Positions 8,653 to 18,105 are shown, numbered from the stretch's first letter. The stretch is 64,000 bases of DNA from Pseudofrankia sp. DC12 (GCF_000966285.1 NZ_KQ031391.1:4884383-4948382), one strand, 5' to 3'. Numbers and translations: made by a program. The notes: generated by a model from the letters alone, not told the origin.

Positions 8653-9141
8653 ATGGTGAAGACCAGCTATCGAGAGGGCGACTGGTTCGCCGTGCCGCTC
8701 CGTGAGGGCGGCTACGCGATCGGTATAGTGGCTCGCGCGAACCGGGACGGTGTCCTGTTGGGGTACTTCTTTGGTCCCCGCCGTGACGCAGTTCCGACGC
8801 TCGCTGACGTCCAGGGACTTCTGCCTGGGGACGCGGCGTTGGTCGGCAAGTTCGGCCACCTTGGTTTGAAGCAGGGAAAGTGGCTTGTCCTCGGTCGGCT
8901 TGACGGATGGCACCGGGACCTCTGGCCGATGCCAGCGTTGGTCCGTTACGAAGAATTGAGCGGCCGATCGTTCAAGGTATTCTACGACGACGACGACCCG
9001 AACCGGCTGATCCGTGAAGAGGAGATCCTCCCCGGTGCGGCCGAGCAGGGCCCCAAGGATGGCTTGATGGGCGGTAACTGGTCAGGTGGGTTGGGGTGTC
9101 CAGGGGTTTCCGTTGGCGAGTTGGGTGAGGGCGTCGAGTAG
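8653..9141 (+). CDS. Imm26-family immunity protein, 3' end replaced by IS66
   Basis: The family is Imm26 (polymorphic-toxin immunity), judged from 'REGDWFAVPLREGGYAIGIV', 'GVLLGYFFGPRRDAVP' and 'LIREEEILP'. From ATG 8653 the native part runs about 140 residues to the IS66 boundary at 9074. The frame then reads ~22 codons of IS sequence before stopping at 9141. Imm26 proteins normally extend a short way further, so the true C-terminus is lost. Without the ATG, the open frame extends back to 8356, but that stretch is Arg-rich. The cognate toxin is not visible next to it, so it is an orphan immunity gene. The fold may still form, as only the tail is missing. Confidence 0.7.
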   Translation: MVKTSYREGDWFAVPLREGGYAIGIVARANRDGVLLGYFFGPRRDAVPTLADVQGLLPGDAALVGKFGHLGLKQGKWLVLGRLDGWHRDLWPMPALVRYEELSGRSFKVFYDDDDPNRLIREEEILPGAAEQGPKDGLMGGNWSGGLGCPGVSVGELGEGVE

Positions 9142-10599
9142 GCCGATGCCGTGTTTGCGGGTGGTTGCTGTGTAGGATCGGATGAGGCAGAAGTTCTGGG
9201 CGCCGGTGAGTGTTCTCATGCAGCCGGAGATTTTCTGCCGGGTTTTCACCATGCGGATCTCGCGTTCGGCGGCGTTGTTATCGAAGGGCACGGCCGGGTT
9301 GGTGGTGAAGCGGAGGTAGTCGTCGATCCGGTCGCGGAGACGGCGGGCGAGCGCGCGGTGTTTGTTGCCGAGCGCGCCGGTGACGGTCTGGTCGTCGGCG
9401 GCGATCTTCGCTGCGTCGCGGATGCGACGGGTGTGCTGGTCGAGGACGTCCGTGTCCAGGGTGATGCCTGTGGTGCGGGCATGGTCGATGTGCTTTTTAA
9501 GCGCGAGGAGGCCGTCGGTCACCTGACGTGCCCAACACCATTTGGTGTCGTCGCCGGCTGCGTCGATCACGGCTTGGAGTTCCCGGAGAACATGCGCGTT
9601 GCACAGCGCGTGGGTCGCGTCGGTGAACGTGTCGTAGGGTGCCCAGGCGTCATGGACCGCGACTCCGGTGAAACCGGGAAGCACACCGGCGGTGAGTATC
9701 GCCTCCCGGCCGCGGCGGCGGTGCGCGGTCAGTAGCGAGTAGCGGTCGGTCGACGCGGAGTGCACCCAGTGGGTGGTGCCGTTCACTCGGAAGCCGGTCT
9801 CGTCGAAGTGGACCACGCTGGCACGGCCGATCAGTGCGCGGACCTGGCCGCTGAAACCCTTGAGGGATTTCGCGGCCTTGGTGGTTGCCGCGGCGACGGT
9901 CGCGTCACTGATCGGGGTGCCGAACAGCTCGCCGAGGGCCTGCGCTGTCCGCTGTTTCGACAGGAACTGGCCGGCATACAGATAGACGATGACCGCAGTG
10001 ATCATCGGACCGTACTGAACCGGTGCTCGCACTCCGTCGGGACTGTCCGCGGTGGTCACCATGCCGCACCCGCACCGCTTCGCGACCAGCTGATGCTCGA
10101 CGACACCGACTCGGATCGCGGGGATGTCGAAGACCTGGCGCCGTGTCATCCCGGCGACCGGGGCGCGGCCGAGTCCTCGGCCGCAGCCGCAGCACCGCGC
10201 CGGCTCATGGCGCACGATCTCATCCGGATCGGCCACCTGGCACAACGTCCGCCCGGGATGACCGCCCTGCCCACCGGGTTTACGGCCCGATCTTCCTCGC
10301 AACGACTTCGGCGCTGGCTTCGCCAGCCCGTCCGATGACGGCGGCTTCGACGAGTTCCGTGAATTCGCCGCCAGCCGCGCCTCCAACTCCGCGACCCGCG
10401 CTTTCAACCGCTCGATCTCAGCGGCCTGTTCTTTGATAATCGCGGCCTGGGCAACGACAAGCGCGGCAAGCTCGTCATACGTCGGCCGCGTCATACCCTC
10501 ATTATTGGACACGCACCGAGACACGCCAAGCAATTACACGCCAGGAGATGCCAACTCATTAACAAATCACGCGGGAACATGACGGACCTGACCAGTTAC
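9074..10599 (-). mobile_element. IS66-family insertion sequence, complete
   Basis: 1526 bp bounded by the inverted repeats GTAACTGGTCAGGT (9074-9087) and ACCTGACCAGTTAC (10586-10599), 14 of 14 matching. It contains one transposase gene on the minus strand and no IS66 accessory orfs. I find no 8-bp target duplication: flanks read GATGGGCG and CTGTGCGC. It may have recombined after insertion. The same terminal repeat recurs at 20992. Confidence 0.88.
9082..10494 (-). CDS. IS66-family transposase
   Basis: 470 aa from ATG 10494, with GAGGG just upstream. Order: N-terminal leucine-zipper-like coiled coil ('AAIIKEQAAEIERLKARVAE'), the 'NSSKPPSSDG' motif, a Cys-rich zinc-finger segment ('EPARCCGCGRGLG'), then the DDE core: 'VVHFDETGFRVNG' (D), 'GVAVHDAWAPYDTF' (D) and 'NNAAEREIRMVK' (E). 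All catalytic residues are present, so it may be active. It ends only 8 bp inside the left terminus of the element. Confidence 0.95.
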   Translation of the reverse strand: MTRPTYDELAALVVAQAAIIKEQAAEIERLKARVAELEARLAANSRNSSKPPSSDGLAKPAPKSLRGRSGRKPGGQGGHPGRTLCQVADPDEIVRHEPARCCGCGRGLGRAPVAGMTRRQVFDIPAIRVGVVEHQLVAKRCGCGMVTTADSPDGVRAPVQYGPMITAVIVYLYAGQFLSKQRTAQALGELFGTPISDATVAAATTKAAKSLKGFSGQVRALIGRASVVHFDETGFRVNGTTHWVHSASTDRYSLLTAHRRRGREAILTAGVLPGFTGVAVHDAWAPYDTFTDATHALCNAHVLRELQAVIDAAGDDTKWCWARQVTDGLLALKKHIDHARTTGITLDTDVLDQHTRRIRDAAKIAADDQTVTGALGNKHRALARRLRDRIDDYLRFTTNPAVPFDNNAAEREIRMVKTRQKISGCMRTLTGAQNFCLIRSYTATTRKHGIGLLDALTQLANGNPWTPQPT

Positions 10600-10700
10600 C
10601 TGTGCGCTATCTACGGAGTTGCCTGTGTCGCATCTCGTTGCTCACATGCAAGCAGGAGGTCCCGAGGAGCTGGTCTCTCGGGCTGACGCGGGGGCGGCTT

Positions 10701-11264
10701 GTGGCGATCAGTGATTCGGATATATCGAGTGTGCTTTCCGCATACATCGAGTGCTATCCAGACGAGGCCACGTTGCTGGCCGAGCCGTTGCGACTGCTTT
10801 CTCAAGGACGGGATCTCGCCTCGCGGCGGACCTTTCCGATGCACGTGACCGCGGGTGCGCTCCTCGTCCGCCCTGATGTCCAGGGTGACGCCGAGATCCT
10901 GCTGGTCGAGCATCGTGCGTACGGGATCATTCTGCAGCCCGGCGGCCACCTGGAACCGACCGACACCACCCTCATCTGCGCGGCCGTACGTGAGTTGACG
11001 GAGGAGACCGGTGTGGATCCCGGCACGGTCTTCCCCGCGTCGCAGGTCCCCGTCTACATCGAGTACGGCCAGGTTCCGGCACGACCGACGAAGGACGAGC
11101 CGGAGCACTGGCACCTCGACGTTGGGTACGCCTTCACCACGGCACATGCGGACGTGGGGCGCATCCAGGAGTCCGAGGTACACGGTGCTGCCTGGTATCC
11201 ACTCGCGTTGGCCGAGCGCCTTGTCGGCCAACGCATCGCGCGGGCGGTCAGCGCGCCGGCGTAG
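10701..11264 (+). CDS. NUDIX hydrolase
   Basis: 187 aa from GTG 10701, chosen because G-rich GGGGGCGG precedes it and because the upstream extension (to 10602) is Cys/Arg-rich. The Nudix box is 'GGHLEPTD' followed by 'AAVRELTEETGVD', with the RE..EE metal-binding core intact and Asp in place of the first Glu. The N-terminal ~40 residues are helical and extra to the fold. Substrate unknown; the family hydrolyses nucleoside diphosphates linked to another group. A second NUDIX gene follows 84 bp later and looks co-transcribed. Confidence 0.88.
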   Translation: MAISDSDISSVLSAYIECYPDEATLLAEPLRLLSQGRDLASRRTFPMHVTAGALLVRPDVQGDAEILLVEHRAYGIILQPGGHLEPTDTTLICAAVRELTEETGVDPGTVFPASQVPVYIEYGQVPARPTKDEPEHWHLDVGYAFTTAHADVGRIQESEVHGAAWYPLALAERLVGQRIARAVSAPA

Positions 11265-11348
11265 ATCGACGCGCCCCGAGCACGTCGGCGGGTCACCGCG
11301 AGAGCGTGGATTCGGACGCAGTGTATTCATCGTGGAGGGCTTCGGAAG

Positions 11349-11948
11349 ATGGCGGTGGCAGGTCGGGACTCACGCACTGTTGTGGAGGATCTGGTGGTTG
11401 GTGTCACCCCTCTCGACGAGCACGAGGCTCTGGACCGGGCCGCCACGTTGCGCTGGGTCAGGTCGGGAGCGCCGTTATTCCGAGTCGCTCGGCCCGCGAC
11501 GCCAGACAAACATCTGTGTGTCTATTCTGCCTTGTTCGACGAGGCGCGCCGTTCCGTGCTTCTGGTGGACCACGTGAAGGCAGGTCTTTGGTTGTTCCCT
11601 GGGGGCCATGTCGACGACGGTGAGGACCCGCGGGCGGCGGTGCTGCGGGAGGCGGCGGAGGAATTGCGGATCAGTGGCACGTTCCATCCGCGGTTCGGGG
11701 ACGAGCCGCTGTTCCTGACGGTGACGCGAACCCGCGGGGAGCACAGCCACACAGATGTATCGTTCTGGTTTGTCCTCGCGGCGGACCAGGATATGCGGAT
11801 CGAGGCTGACCCCCGAGAGGCGAACGGGGTCCGCTGGTTGCACCTGGACGACCCGTCGCAATGGGCCAACGACTGGTTCGACCCCCACATGGACCGCTTT
11901 CGCGCGAAACTCCTGGCGCGCCTGGTCACCCCCGCGCCCCTGGGATAG
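11349..11948 (+). CDS. NUDIX hydrolase
   Basis: 199 aa from ATG 11349. Nudix box 'GGHVDDGEDP' and 'AAVLREAAEELRISG' are complete (GX5EX7REUXEE). The N-terminal 45 residues form an acidic helical segment seen in many actinobacterial NUDIX proteins. 'HSHTDVSFWFVLAAD' continues the fold. It follows the previous NUDIX gene in the same direction. The paired arrangement suggests two successive or parallel hydrolytic steps, but no shared substrate can be inferred. Shared identity of the two proteins looks low. Confidence 0.9.
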   Translation: MAVAGRDSRTVVEDLVVGVTPLDEHEALDRAATLRWVRSGAPLFRVARPATPDKHLCVYSALFDEARRSVLLVDHVKAGLWLFPGGHVDDGEDPRAAVLREAAEELRISGTFHPRFGDEPLFLTVTRTRGEHSHTDVSFWFVLAADQDMRIEADPREANGVRWLHLDDPSQWANDWFDPHMDRFRAKLLARLVTPAPLG

Positions 11949-12649
11949 TCGCTCGGCGCGGCCACTGCCACCGCCTTGTCGCCGACAGCACCGGGCTATG
12001 TCAACGGCCTCTGAACCTTGGATCTGACGCCTATCTTGTAATCGATCCGACTCAGGCTTGTTGATCTACTGTGTGCTGCGAGCTCGATCATGACGCTGAC
12101 GCGGCCTTTTGATCCCGCCAGGCCGGTCGGCCAGTTCCGTGCCGACGAGCCTGTGGGCGGCTGGCTTGGCTGTAGCGACGGGTGGGGGCCAGGGCTGCGG
12201 CGAGATCGCTCTCGGTAGCGTATGGCAACTCAAGGTAGTCGGATTCGGTCGGCACGGATAGGCCGGCAGCGACGTGAACCGCCTGTGGTTACTGGGTTTC
12301 CGGATCAACTCAAAGTACTTCTCCAGGCCCGACCAGACTGGAAGCGTAGTTTGATCAATCCGGACTGTTATCTTGCCGCAGCCCTGGGTGGGGGCTGAGG
12401 CTTTCGAGCTGCGGCTGGCGGGCCGAACACTGAGTTAGCCAGGGTTAGGGGCACCGACTCATCCTGTCGCGCGGGGAAAGCACCCCTTCGACGGCACGGA
12501 CCTCAGCGTCAACGCCCGGCACGCCCGTCACCACGCCAGCCAGATGTGACCGGTATACGCGCGGCGCATAGACGCTGCTACAGCGGGTGTTAGCGTCATA
12601 CGTTGACCTTGGTCGTGAACGCCCGCGCCGAACGGGAGGCCGTCCAGCT
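11949..12649. other. Intergenic, no gene supported
   Basis: About 700 bp between the NUDIX gene and the XRE regulator. Several short frames are present on both strands; none has a domain or start signal. GC content drops locally, which may mark old mobile-element boundaries. Confidence 0.5.
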
Positions 12650-14185
12650 ATGACCGCGGCTCGGCACCGGTCCTGCTCACGCTGCGGGCACCGGCTGGCG
12701 GCCGACAACCCGCGGAAGCTGTGCAGCCCGTGTCAGGGCGCGGTGTTGGAGGCTCAGACCCGGCCGCCGGTCGTGCCGCCGGACTTCTGGCGGCTCGACA
12801 GGATTCGTGATGCCCTGGCTACCTGGCACATGGGCCGGGTGTTCTTCGCTTACCGCACTCATCCGTTCCACGGCCAGGCATTGACGCAGGAGCAACTCGG
12901 CACCTGGCTGGGCATGACCCAGGCCCAGCTCAGCCGCATCGAGAACGGCCGGGCGCCCGAGGAGCTCTCCAAGCTGATCCGCTACAGCCAGGTCCTCGGT
13001 ATCCCGGCCGAGTTGTTGTGGTTCGATCTGCCCGGCGAACCTCGTGGGCGGCCGGGTGCTGACGCCCGGCGGACCATCCTGGTGCCGCTTCTCCTCGCTG
13101 GCCGAGAGGTGCTGCTGCCGGTCGACGCCGACGCGGCCAAGGCTCGCGACCTGGTCAGCGAACTCGGCGAAGCGGAAGTCACCGGCCATTGCGCCGGAAC
13201 GCACCGGCCCGCGGGTAGCGTCAGCGAACGGCGGGCTGCACGGCTGCTGCCGTACGCGGGTTTGGACGAGCTGCGACATATGGCCGCCGCGCTCGAGAAC
13301 GCGGGCCGGTATCTGGATGGCTCGGTGGTCGGCTTCTTCTCCCAGCAGTTCGAGCGTTGCAAGACCGACGACGGCCAGCTCGGGCCGCTGCGCGCCTTAC
13401 CGCTGGTGCTCGGCGTGCTTGGCGCGATCCAGCAATACGCGGGCGACGTTCAGCCCGCTGTTCGTCGCGCGCTGCTGGCGGTCGGCGCCGACGGCGCGGA
13501 GTTCGCCGGGTGGCTGTACAGGGATCTGCACGACCTCAGCTCGGCGGCGTACTGGTACGACCGCGCTATGGAATGGGCGCAGGAAGCCCAGGACTCCCCG
13601 ATGCAGGCATATGTGCTGGTCAAGAAGTCACAGATGGCCTACGACGGCCGCGAGCTGGCGCGCATGCTGAATCTAGCCGAGGCCGCCGGCAGGATCTGTC
13701 CGGCAGCGCCGTCAGCTCTGCGGGCCGAGCAGGTGCAACAGGAGGCACTGGCGCTGGCGACGCACGGCGAACCGCTGGCGGCGATTGAGCGGAAGCTGGA
13801 CGCTGCTCGACGAACCCTGGAGGCGAGCGAGCCTTCTGTCTCTGCGCTCACGGCCGTCACGCTCCAGTTGCGGGATGCCGCCGTCTATACCGAGGCCGGG
13901 ATGCCTGACAGGGCGGCCGGAATCTTCGCGGAGATCCTGAGCGGGAACGCCTTGTCGCGACGGGACACTGGTCTGTTTGGGGCGCGACGGGCGGCGGCGC
14001 TCGCGCTGAGCGGGCATCCGGACGAGGCTGCCGCCGTGGCACTGGACGCCTTGCACATCGCGCGGGACACCAACTCCAGCCGGACCTCAGCCATCCTGGG
14101 AGTCGTGGCGCAGACGTTGACGCCGTGGCGATCGAGGCCGGGACCACGGGAACTCCGGGAAGCAGTGGGGAGCAGGCAGGTCTGA
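12650..14185 (+). CDS. XRE-family regulator with zinc ribbon and TPR-like C-terminal domain
   Basis: 511 aa. ATG 12650 is fixed by GGGAGG 12 bases upstream. Residues 1-45 hold a CxxC...CxxC ribbon ('CSRCGHRLAAD', 'LCSPC'). Residues ~75-130 are a helix-turn-helix ('LTQEQLGTWLGMTQAQLSRI'). The remainder is alpha-helical with TPR-like pairs ('LSSAAYWYDRAMEWAQEAQD', 'ALSGHPDEAAAVALDALHIA'). Such proteins are common in Streptomyces and Frankia and sit near small metabolic clusters they are presumed to control. It stands between two NUDIX genes and an alpha/beta hydrolase, all on the plus strand. Target genes are unknown. Confidence 0.9.
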   Translation: MTAARHRSCSRCGHRLAADNPRKLCSPCQGAVLEAQTRPPVVPPDFWRLDRIRDALATWHMGRVFFAYRTHPFHGQALTQEQLGTWLGMTQAQLSRIENGRAPEELSKLIRYSQVLGIPAELLWFDLPGEPRGRPGADARRTILVPLLLAGREVLLPVDADAAKARDLVSELGEAEVTGHCAGTHRPAGSVSERRAARLLPYAGLDELRHMAAALENAGRYLDGSVVGFFSQQFERCKTDDGQLGPLRALPLVLGVLGAIQQYAGDVQPAVRRALLAVGADGAEFAGWLYRDLHDLSSAAYWYDRAMEWAQEAQDSPMQAYVLVKKSQMAYDGRELARMLNLAEAAGRICPAAPSALRAEQVQQEALALATHGEPLAAIERKLDAARRTLEASEPSVSALTAVTLQLRDAAVYTEAGMPDRAAGIFAEILSGNALSRRDTGLFGARRAAALALSGHPDEAAAVALDALHIARDTNSSRTSAILGVVAQTLTPWRSRPGPRELREAVGSRQV

Positions 14186-14359
14186 CCTCGCGCGGACCGC
14201 GAGGGATACCCGTTTTCAGTCCATCGTCGCCCTCAACACCGTCATATGGACTCAGCGCACGGTCGGTGGATCGCTTGCTTTCGGCCGGCGCCTTCAGCTT
14301 GCCAGCCTCCCTCCGCCAGAGGACGGAGGCAGTCACGAGACAACCTCCAAAGGAGCGTC

Positions 14360-15184
14360 ATGCCCGTGCACGAGACCGTGACCTCGCTGCGCACGCTCGA
14401 CGGCCTGCGCCTGGCGGCCACGCTGACCGAGCAGGACACGCCAGCCGGCCGAGCGATCGTCCTGGTTCACGGCGGCGGCGTCACGCGCGAGGAAGGCGGA
14501 TTCTTCACCCGCCTGGCCGCCGGGCTGGCCGAGGCCGGCGTGGCATCGCTGCGCTTCGACCACCGCGGCCACGGCGACAGCGAGGGCCGACAGGAAGAGC
14601 TGACTCTCTCATCGATCCTCAACGACATCCGGGTCGCCCTAGCCGCGACGCGCGAGGCTACCGGCATCCAGCACGTGAGCCTGCTCGGTGCGAGCTTCGG
14701 CGGGGGTATCTGCGGCTACTACGCAGCCAAGAAGCCCACAGACGTCGCGCGGCTGGTGCTGCTCAACCCGCAGTTCAACTACAAGTGGCGGACGATCGAC
14801 AGCCGGCCGTACTGGCATGACGACCACATCGACGACCAGGCCGCCCGGACGCTGAACGAGCAGGGTGCGATCACCTTCACGCCGACGCTCAAGCACGGAC
14901 GACCGATGCTGAACGAGGTCTTCTGGCTCAGGCCCGACGAGGCCATCAAAGAGATCGCCGCGCCCACGTTGGTGGTGCACGGCACCAAGGACACGTTGGT
15001 ACCCATCGAGTCCTCGCGCGCCGCGATGGCACGGTTCACGGCCGAGCACCGGCTCGTGGAGGTGGAGGGCTCGCAGCACGGCTTCGCCGTCCATGACGAC
15101 CCGCAGTACCTCCAGCCGCAGAGCCAGGCGTGGCAGGCGTTCGTGATCCGGACCGTGGCCGAGTGGGTGACGGCTGGGGCGTAA
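14360..15184 (+). CDS. Alpha/beta hydrolase
   Basis: 274 aa from ATG 14360 with AAAGGAG upstream. Hydrolase motifs: oxyanion 'VLVHGGGVTREEGGFF', nucleophile elbow 'LLGASFGGG' (Ser), 'VVHGTKDTLVP' (Asp) and 'VEGSQHGFAVHD' (His). The family includes serine aminopeptidase- and acyl-peptide-hydrolase-like enzymes; the substrate cannot be read from the sequence. It is convergent with the MazG-like gene, with 15 bp between stops and no obvious hairpin. Confidence 0.92.
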   Translation: MPVHETVTSLRTLDGLRLAATLTEQDTPAGRAIVLVHGGGVTREEGGFFTRLAAGLAEAGVASLRFDHRGHGDSEGRQEELTLSSILNDIRVALAATREATGIQHVSLLGASFGGGICGYYAAKKPTDVARLVLLNPQFNYKWRTIDSRPYWHDDHIDDQAARTLNEQGAITFTPTLKHGRPMLNEVFWLRPDEAIKEIAAPTLVVHGTKDTLVPIESSRAAMARFTAEHRLVEVEGSQHGFAVHDDPQYLQPQSQAWQAFVIRTVAEWVTAGA

Positions 15185-15199
15185 AGCGTCACATCGGCC

Positions 15200-15535
15200 T
15201 TAGGCGTCGCGGCGTTGCTCGGGCCAGGTGCGGGTTTCGTTCAGGGCTTCCTTGGCGCGGATCGCGTCGGCGAGGTCGATACCAAGTCGGTTGGCGATGG
15301 AGTTCGTGAAGATCAGGATGTCGACGAGTTCCTCGTCGATGCTGCCGGTCACTTGTCCTGTTTCGGAGCGTTGTCCGTTGTTTTTGCGGACGGCGCGGGC
15401 GAGTTCGCCGGCTTCTTCCAGGAGGCGCCAGGTCTGGTCGTGGACGGTGCGGTCGGTGAAGCCGCGTTCGCCTTCCATTTTCGCGACGTAGCGCTGGAGG
15501 TCTTCGAGTGTGGCGCCGGGGGCGAGGGGCTGCAT
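15200..15535 (-). CDS. MazG-like nucleotide pyrophosphohydrolase
   Basis: 111 aa, all-alpha NTP-PPase. Metal ligands match the MazG pattern: 'LLEEAGELARAV' (EEXXE-like) and 'DEELVDILIFTNSIANRLGI' (EXXD). The family hydrolyses (d)NTPs or modified NTPs to monophosphate and pyrophosphate. It is the last of a four-gene minus operon, 31 bp after the glycosylase-like gene's stop. With the kinase at the head of the operon this points to nucleotide chemistry. Confidence 0.9.
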   Translation of the reverse strand: MQPLAPGATLEDLQRYVAKMEGERGFTDRTVHDQTWRLLEEAGELARAVRKNNGQRSETGQVTGSIDEELVDILIFTNSIANRLGIDLADAIRAKEALNETRTWPEQRRDA

Positions 15536-15566
15536 CGTCGCAGGTCCTTTCGTCGGGCTGGCGGTT

Positions 15567-16795
15567 CTAGACGGCGAGGGCGAGCTGGCCCGGGTGGGTG
15601 TCGGTCTTGAGAGCGGAGCGCCAGCCGGTGCGTAGCGCCGCGGTGTGCTCCTCGGCGGCGTGCGCGGTCTGGCGGGTCAGGCCCGGGTTGCTCCGGCCGG
15701 GGAGGAGCGTTGGTACGACGGTTCGGATCGCGGGGTTCCAGGTCCAGGTGCCGTGGACCTGTCCGTCGACGAGGACGGTGGGGAGGGCCTCGCCGATCTG
15801 GTTGAAGGCGTGTCGCGGGTTGAGGTCTGCGAGGTAGCGGGCGCGGGTCTCGGAGTACGCCTTGAGCGCGACGTCCTCGTGGGCGAGCAGATGCAGCCCG
15901 CTGCTGTGGATGTCGGGGTCGGCCGTGGTGAACTGCTCGTACCGCTCGGCGGGCATGTAGGCGGGTGACGGGCTCCACGGGGTGGCGATTTCGAGGAGCG
16001 CGAGGGCCGGGTCGTCGAGGGCATCGACGACGGCGGCGCGGGAGAGCGCCGACCACCAGGTCGCGTCGGCGAGCGTGACCGGACCGTAGCGGTCCACGTA
16101 GGCCCGCATCAGGATCCGGGTCGCCGTCCGCGGGTCGAGGTCGAGGGCGAGGTCGGGGTGGAGCTGGCTGGTCAGACCGAACAGGCGGCGTTCGGCGTTC
16201 CAACAGCCGGAGGCGTTGCGATATGTGAGGCTGCCGCCCTCCCAGGCGGTCTTGACCGTGGCGCGGACCACGGCCGTTCCCGCCGCCGCGAGCTCGGCCT
16301 CGATCTGCCGGTAGGGCATCGGCCCGTCGGCGAGCAGGCTGTGCAGCTCCGCGTTGATCTGGTCGATCAGATGTGCTGTGACGCCGACGTTGTGGGCGCG
16401 GCGGGCGGCGTCGCGCAGCCGGTAGTGGATCGTGGCGCGGTGTGCGACGGCGGCGAGGTCGACCGGCAGGGCGTGCAGCGTGCGTCGCATGCAGCGCAGC
16501 GTGATCAGCCCGGAGTGTTGGTCCAGCAGCGCGAGCGCGGCGTCAGCGTGCGCGGCGCGTGGGAGCACGGTCGCGAACGGTGATGGCAGGCGCGCGGCGT
16601 GCAGCCGAGCGCCGCGTGGCTGATCTCAGCCGCCGAGGTGAGGCGGCGGTCGGGGTGCAGGCCCTGGCGGGACAGGGTCCAGTTCCAGACCTGGCGGGCT
16701 TGGTCGGCGGCGAGGGTGACCGTTCCGACGGTCCGCGGACGCCGGTTGATCACGTGGGCACGGTACCAGCGGCTGGGGGCCTGGTTTGCGGTCAC
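15567..16795 (-). pseudogene. AlkZ-like (HTH_42) winged-helix DNA-glycosylase-family gene with frameshift
   Basis: The GTG at 16795 overlaps the radical SAM stop by four bases (GTGA), so this is the native start. Frame 1 reads 'LAADQARQVWNWTLSRQGLH' to 'SAAEISHAALG' and then becomes nonsense near 16607. The next frame continues 'LHAARLPSPFATVLPRAAHA' and runs to 15567, including 'AVVRATVKTAWEGGSLTYRN' and 'LDPRTATRILMRAYVDRYGP'. Joined, the product is ~408 aa, normal for the HTH_42/AlkZ family. These proteins excise alkylated or cross-linked bases and often protect producers of DNA-damaging metabolites. The break falls at the position of the catalytic QxQ/HxQ loop. Reinitiation at GTG 16568 could give an N-terminally truncated protein. 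Confidence 0.75.
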
Positions 16796-18105
16796 CCCTG
16801 GGCGCCCCAGTGGTCTTCGATGAAGTCGCGCAGCCGCTGGTAGGAGTCGTCGAGCTCAGCCCAGTCCTGGGGGCTACCCCACCAGTGCCGGTCGTTGTGG
16901 TGGATGTGGAACTTTGACCAGTCCCCGTCCCAGTCGGGCTGGGTGTGCAGGCCGCGAAGCCCGTGACGGTCGGGATCGGCGTAGACCTGGGTGCCGGGCA
17001 GCGGCGTGAATCTGAACAGTGAGACGCGGGTCAGCGACGGGCCAAGCTCGCCGAGCAGGCTGATCGTCTCGTCGGTCGTCTGCCGGTTCTCGCCCGGGTA
17101 GCCATGGATGATAAACGCCTTCGCGCCGATCCCGGCGTCCGCGGTCGCGGCGAACGCGGCCTTGATCTGGTCGCGGGTGGTGTTCTTGCGCATCGCCCCC
17201 AGGAGCTGCTCGCTCCCGGACTCGACGCCGTACTTGATCTCGATGCAGCCTGAGCCGGCCATCGTCTTCAGCAGAGCAGCGTCGACGGTGTCGACACGGG
17301 ACAGCGCGGACCAGGCCAGGTCGAGGTCCGCGACCGCGTCGCAGATGTCGGCGACCTTCCGCTTGTGCATGACGAAGTTGTGGTCCACGATCGCGAACCC
17401 GCCGACGCCGTACCGGTCGATGAGGTCGGTCAGTTCCGCGCGGGCGCTGGCGCCGGACCGGTACTGGACGCGGGTCTGGCCGGCCGCACAGAACGAGCAG
17501 GGGAACGGGCAGCCGCGGCTGAACATCACGTGGGCCATGTCCACGTCGCGGCCGGCGAGCCGGTCGGCCATCACGACGTCCTCGACCGGCAGCAGGTGGC
17601 GCGCGGGTAGCGGAAGCTGGTCGATGTCCCGCATCAGCACCCGCGGGGCGCCATGCTGAGTCTCGCCGTCCTCGATCCAGCGGGTGCCAGCGACGCCTCG
17701 CACCGGCCGGCCGGCGGCGGCCCCGTCGAGGACCTCAAGGATCGTCTCCTCCGATTCGCCCTCGCAGACAACGTCGGCGCCGAAGTCGCGCAGCGCGTCG
17801 TCAGGGTAGAAGTTCGCGTGCACTCCCCCGACCATCACCAGCGTGCCGTCGGTGATCTGGCTGTGTGCTCGGGCGGCGGTCATGAACCCGTAGGTCGCCG
17901 ACGACGCGACACTGAACCCGACCGCGTCGTAGCCGCGCAGGTCGAGGGTCAGCTGGTCGGGCCGGACCTGGAGGACCGCGGCCTCGTGACCGGCGCCTTC
18001 GAGCACCGCGGCCAGGTAGAGGACCCCGAACGGCGGGAACTCGCGCCGGCGCTCCCGAAACCGCGCCATGTCGTAGACCTCGGGATACAGCAAGGCAACA
18101 CGCAT
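16792..18105 (-). CDS. Cobalamin-binding-type radical SAM protein
   Basis: 437 aa from ATG 18105 with GGAGG 11 bases upstream. The N-terminal ~135 residues are the B12-binding-like Rossmann domain ('RVALLYPEVYDMARF', 'VMVGGVHANFYPDDALRDFG') without a DxHxxG motif. The radical SAM core starts at 'RGCPFPCSFCAAG', a CX3CX2C cluster motif, with 'KYGVESGSEQLLGAMRKNTT' and 'IIHGYPGENRQTTDETI' after it. A C-terminal His/Trp-rich tail follows ('HIHHNDRHWWG'). Members perform methylations or other radical rearrangements; the substrate is unknown. It lies 52 bp after the kinase gene and overlaps the glycosylase-like gene, so it belongs to one operon. Confidence 0.9.
   Translation of the reverse strand: MRVALLYPEVYDMARFRERRREFPPFGVLYLAAVLEGAGHEAAVLQVRPDQLTLDLRGYDAVGFSVASSATYGFMTAARAHSQITDGTLVMVGGVHANFYPDDALRDFGADVVCEGESEETILEVLDGAAAGRPVRGVAGTRWIEDGETQHGAPRVLMRDIDQLPLPARHLLPVEDVVMADRLAGRDVDMAHVMFSRGCPFPCSFCAAGQTRVQYRSGASARAELTDLIDRYGVGGFAIVDHNFVMHKRKVADICDAVADLDLAWSALSRVDTVDAALLKTMAGSGCIEIKYGVESGSEQLLGAMRKNTTRDQIKAAFAATADAGIGAKAFIIHGYPGENRQTTDETISLLGELGPSLTRVSLFRFTPLPGTQVYADPDRHGLRGLHTQPDWDGDWSKFHIHHNDRHWWGSPQDWAELDDSYQRLRDFIEDHWGAQG

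Noticed and set aside
9066-10607. 8-bp target duplication of the IS66 element
   Set aside because: Flanks GATGGGCG and CTGTGCGC do not match, so no duplication is claimed.
12066-12308. Minus-strand 80-codon frame
   Set aside because: No start signal, no family, basic low-complexity content.
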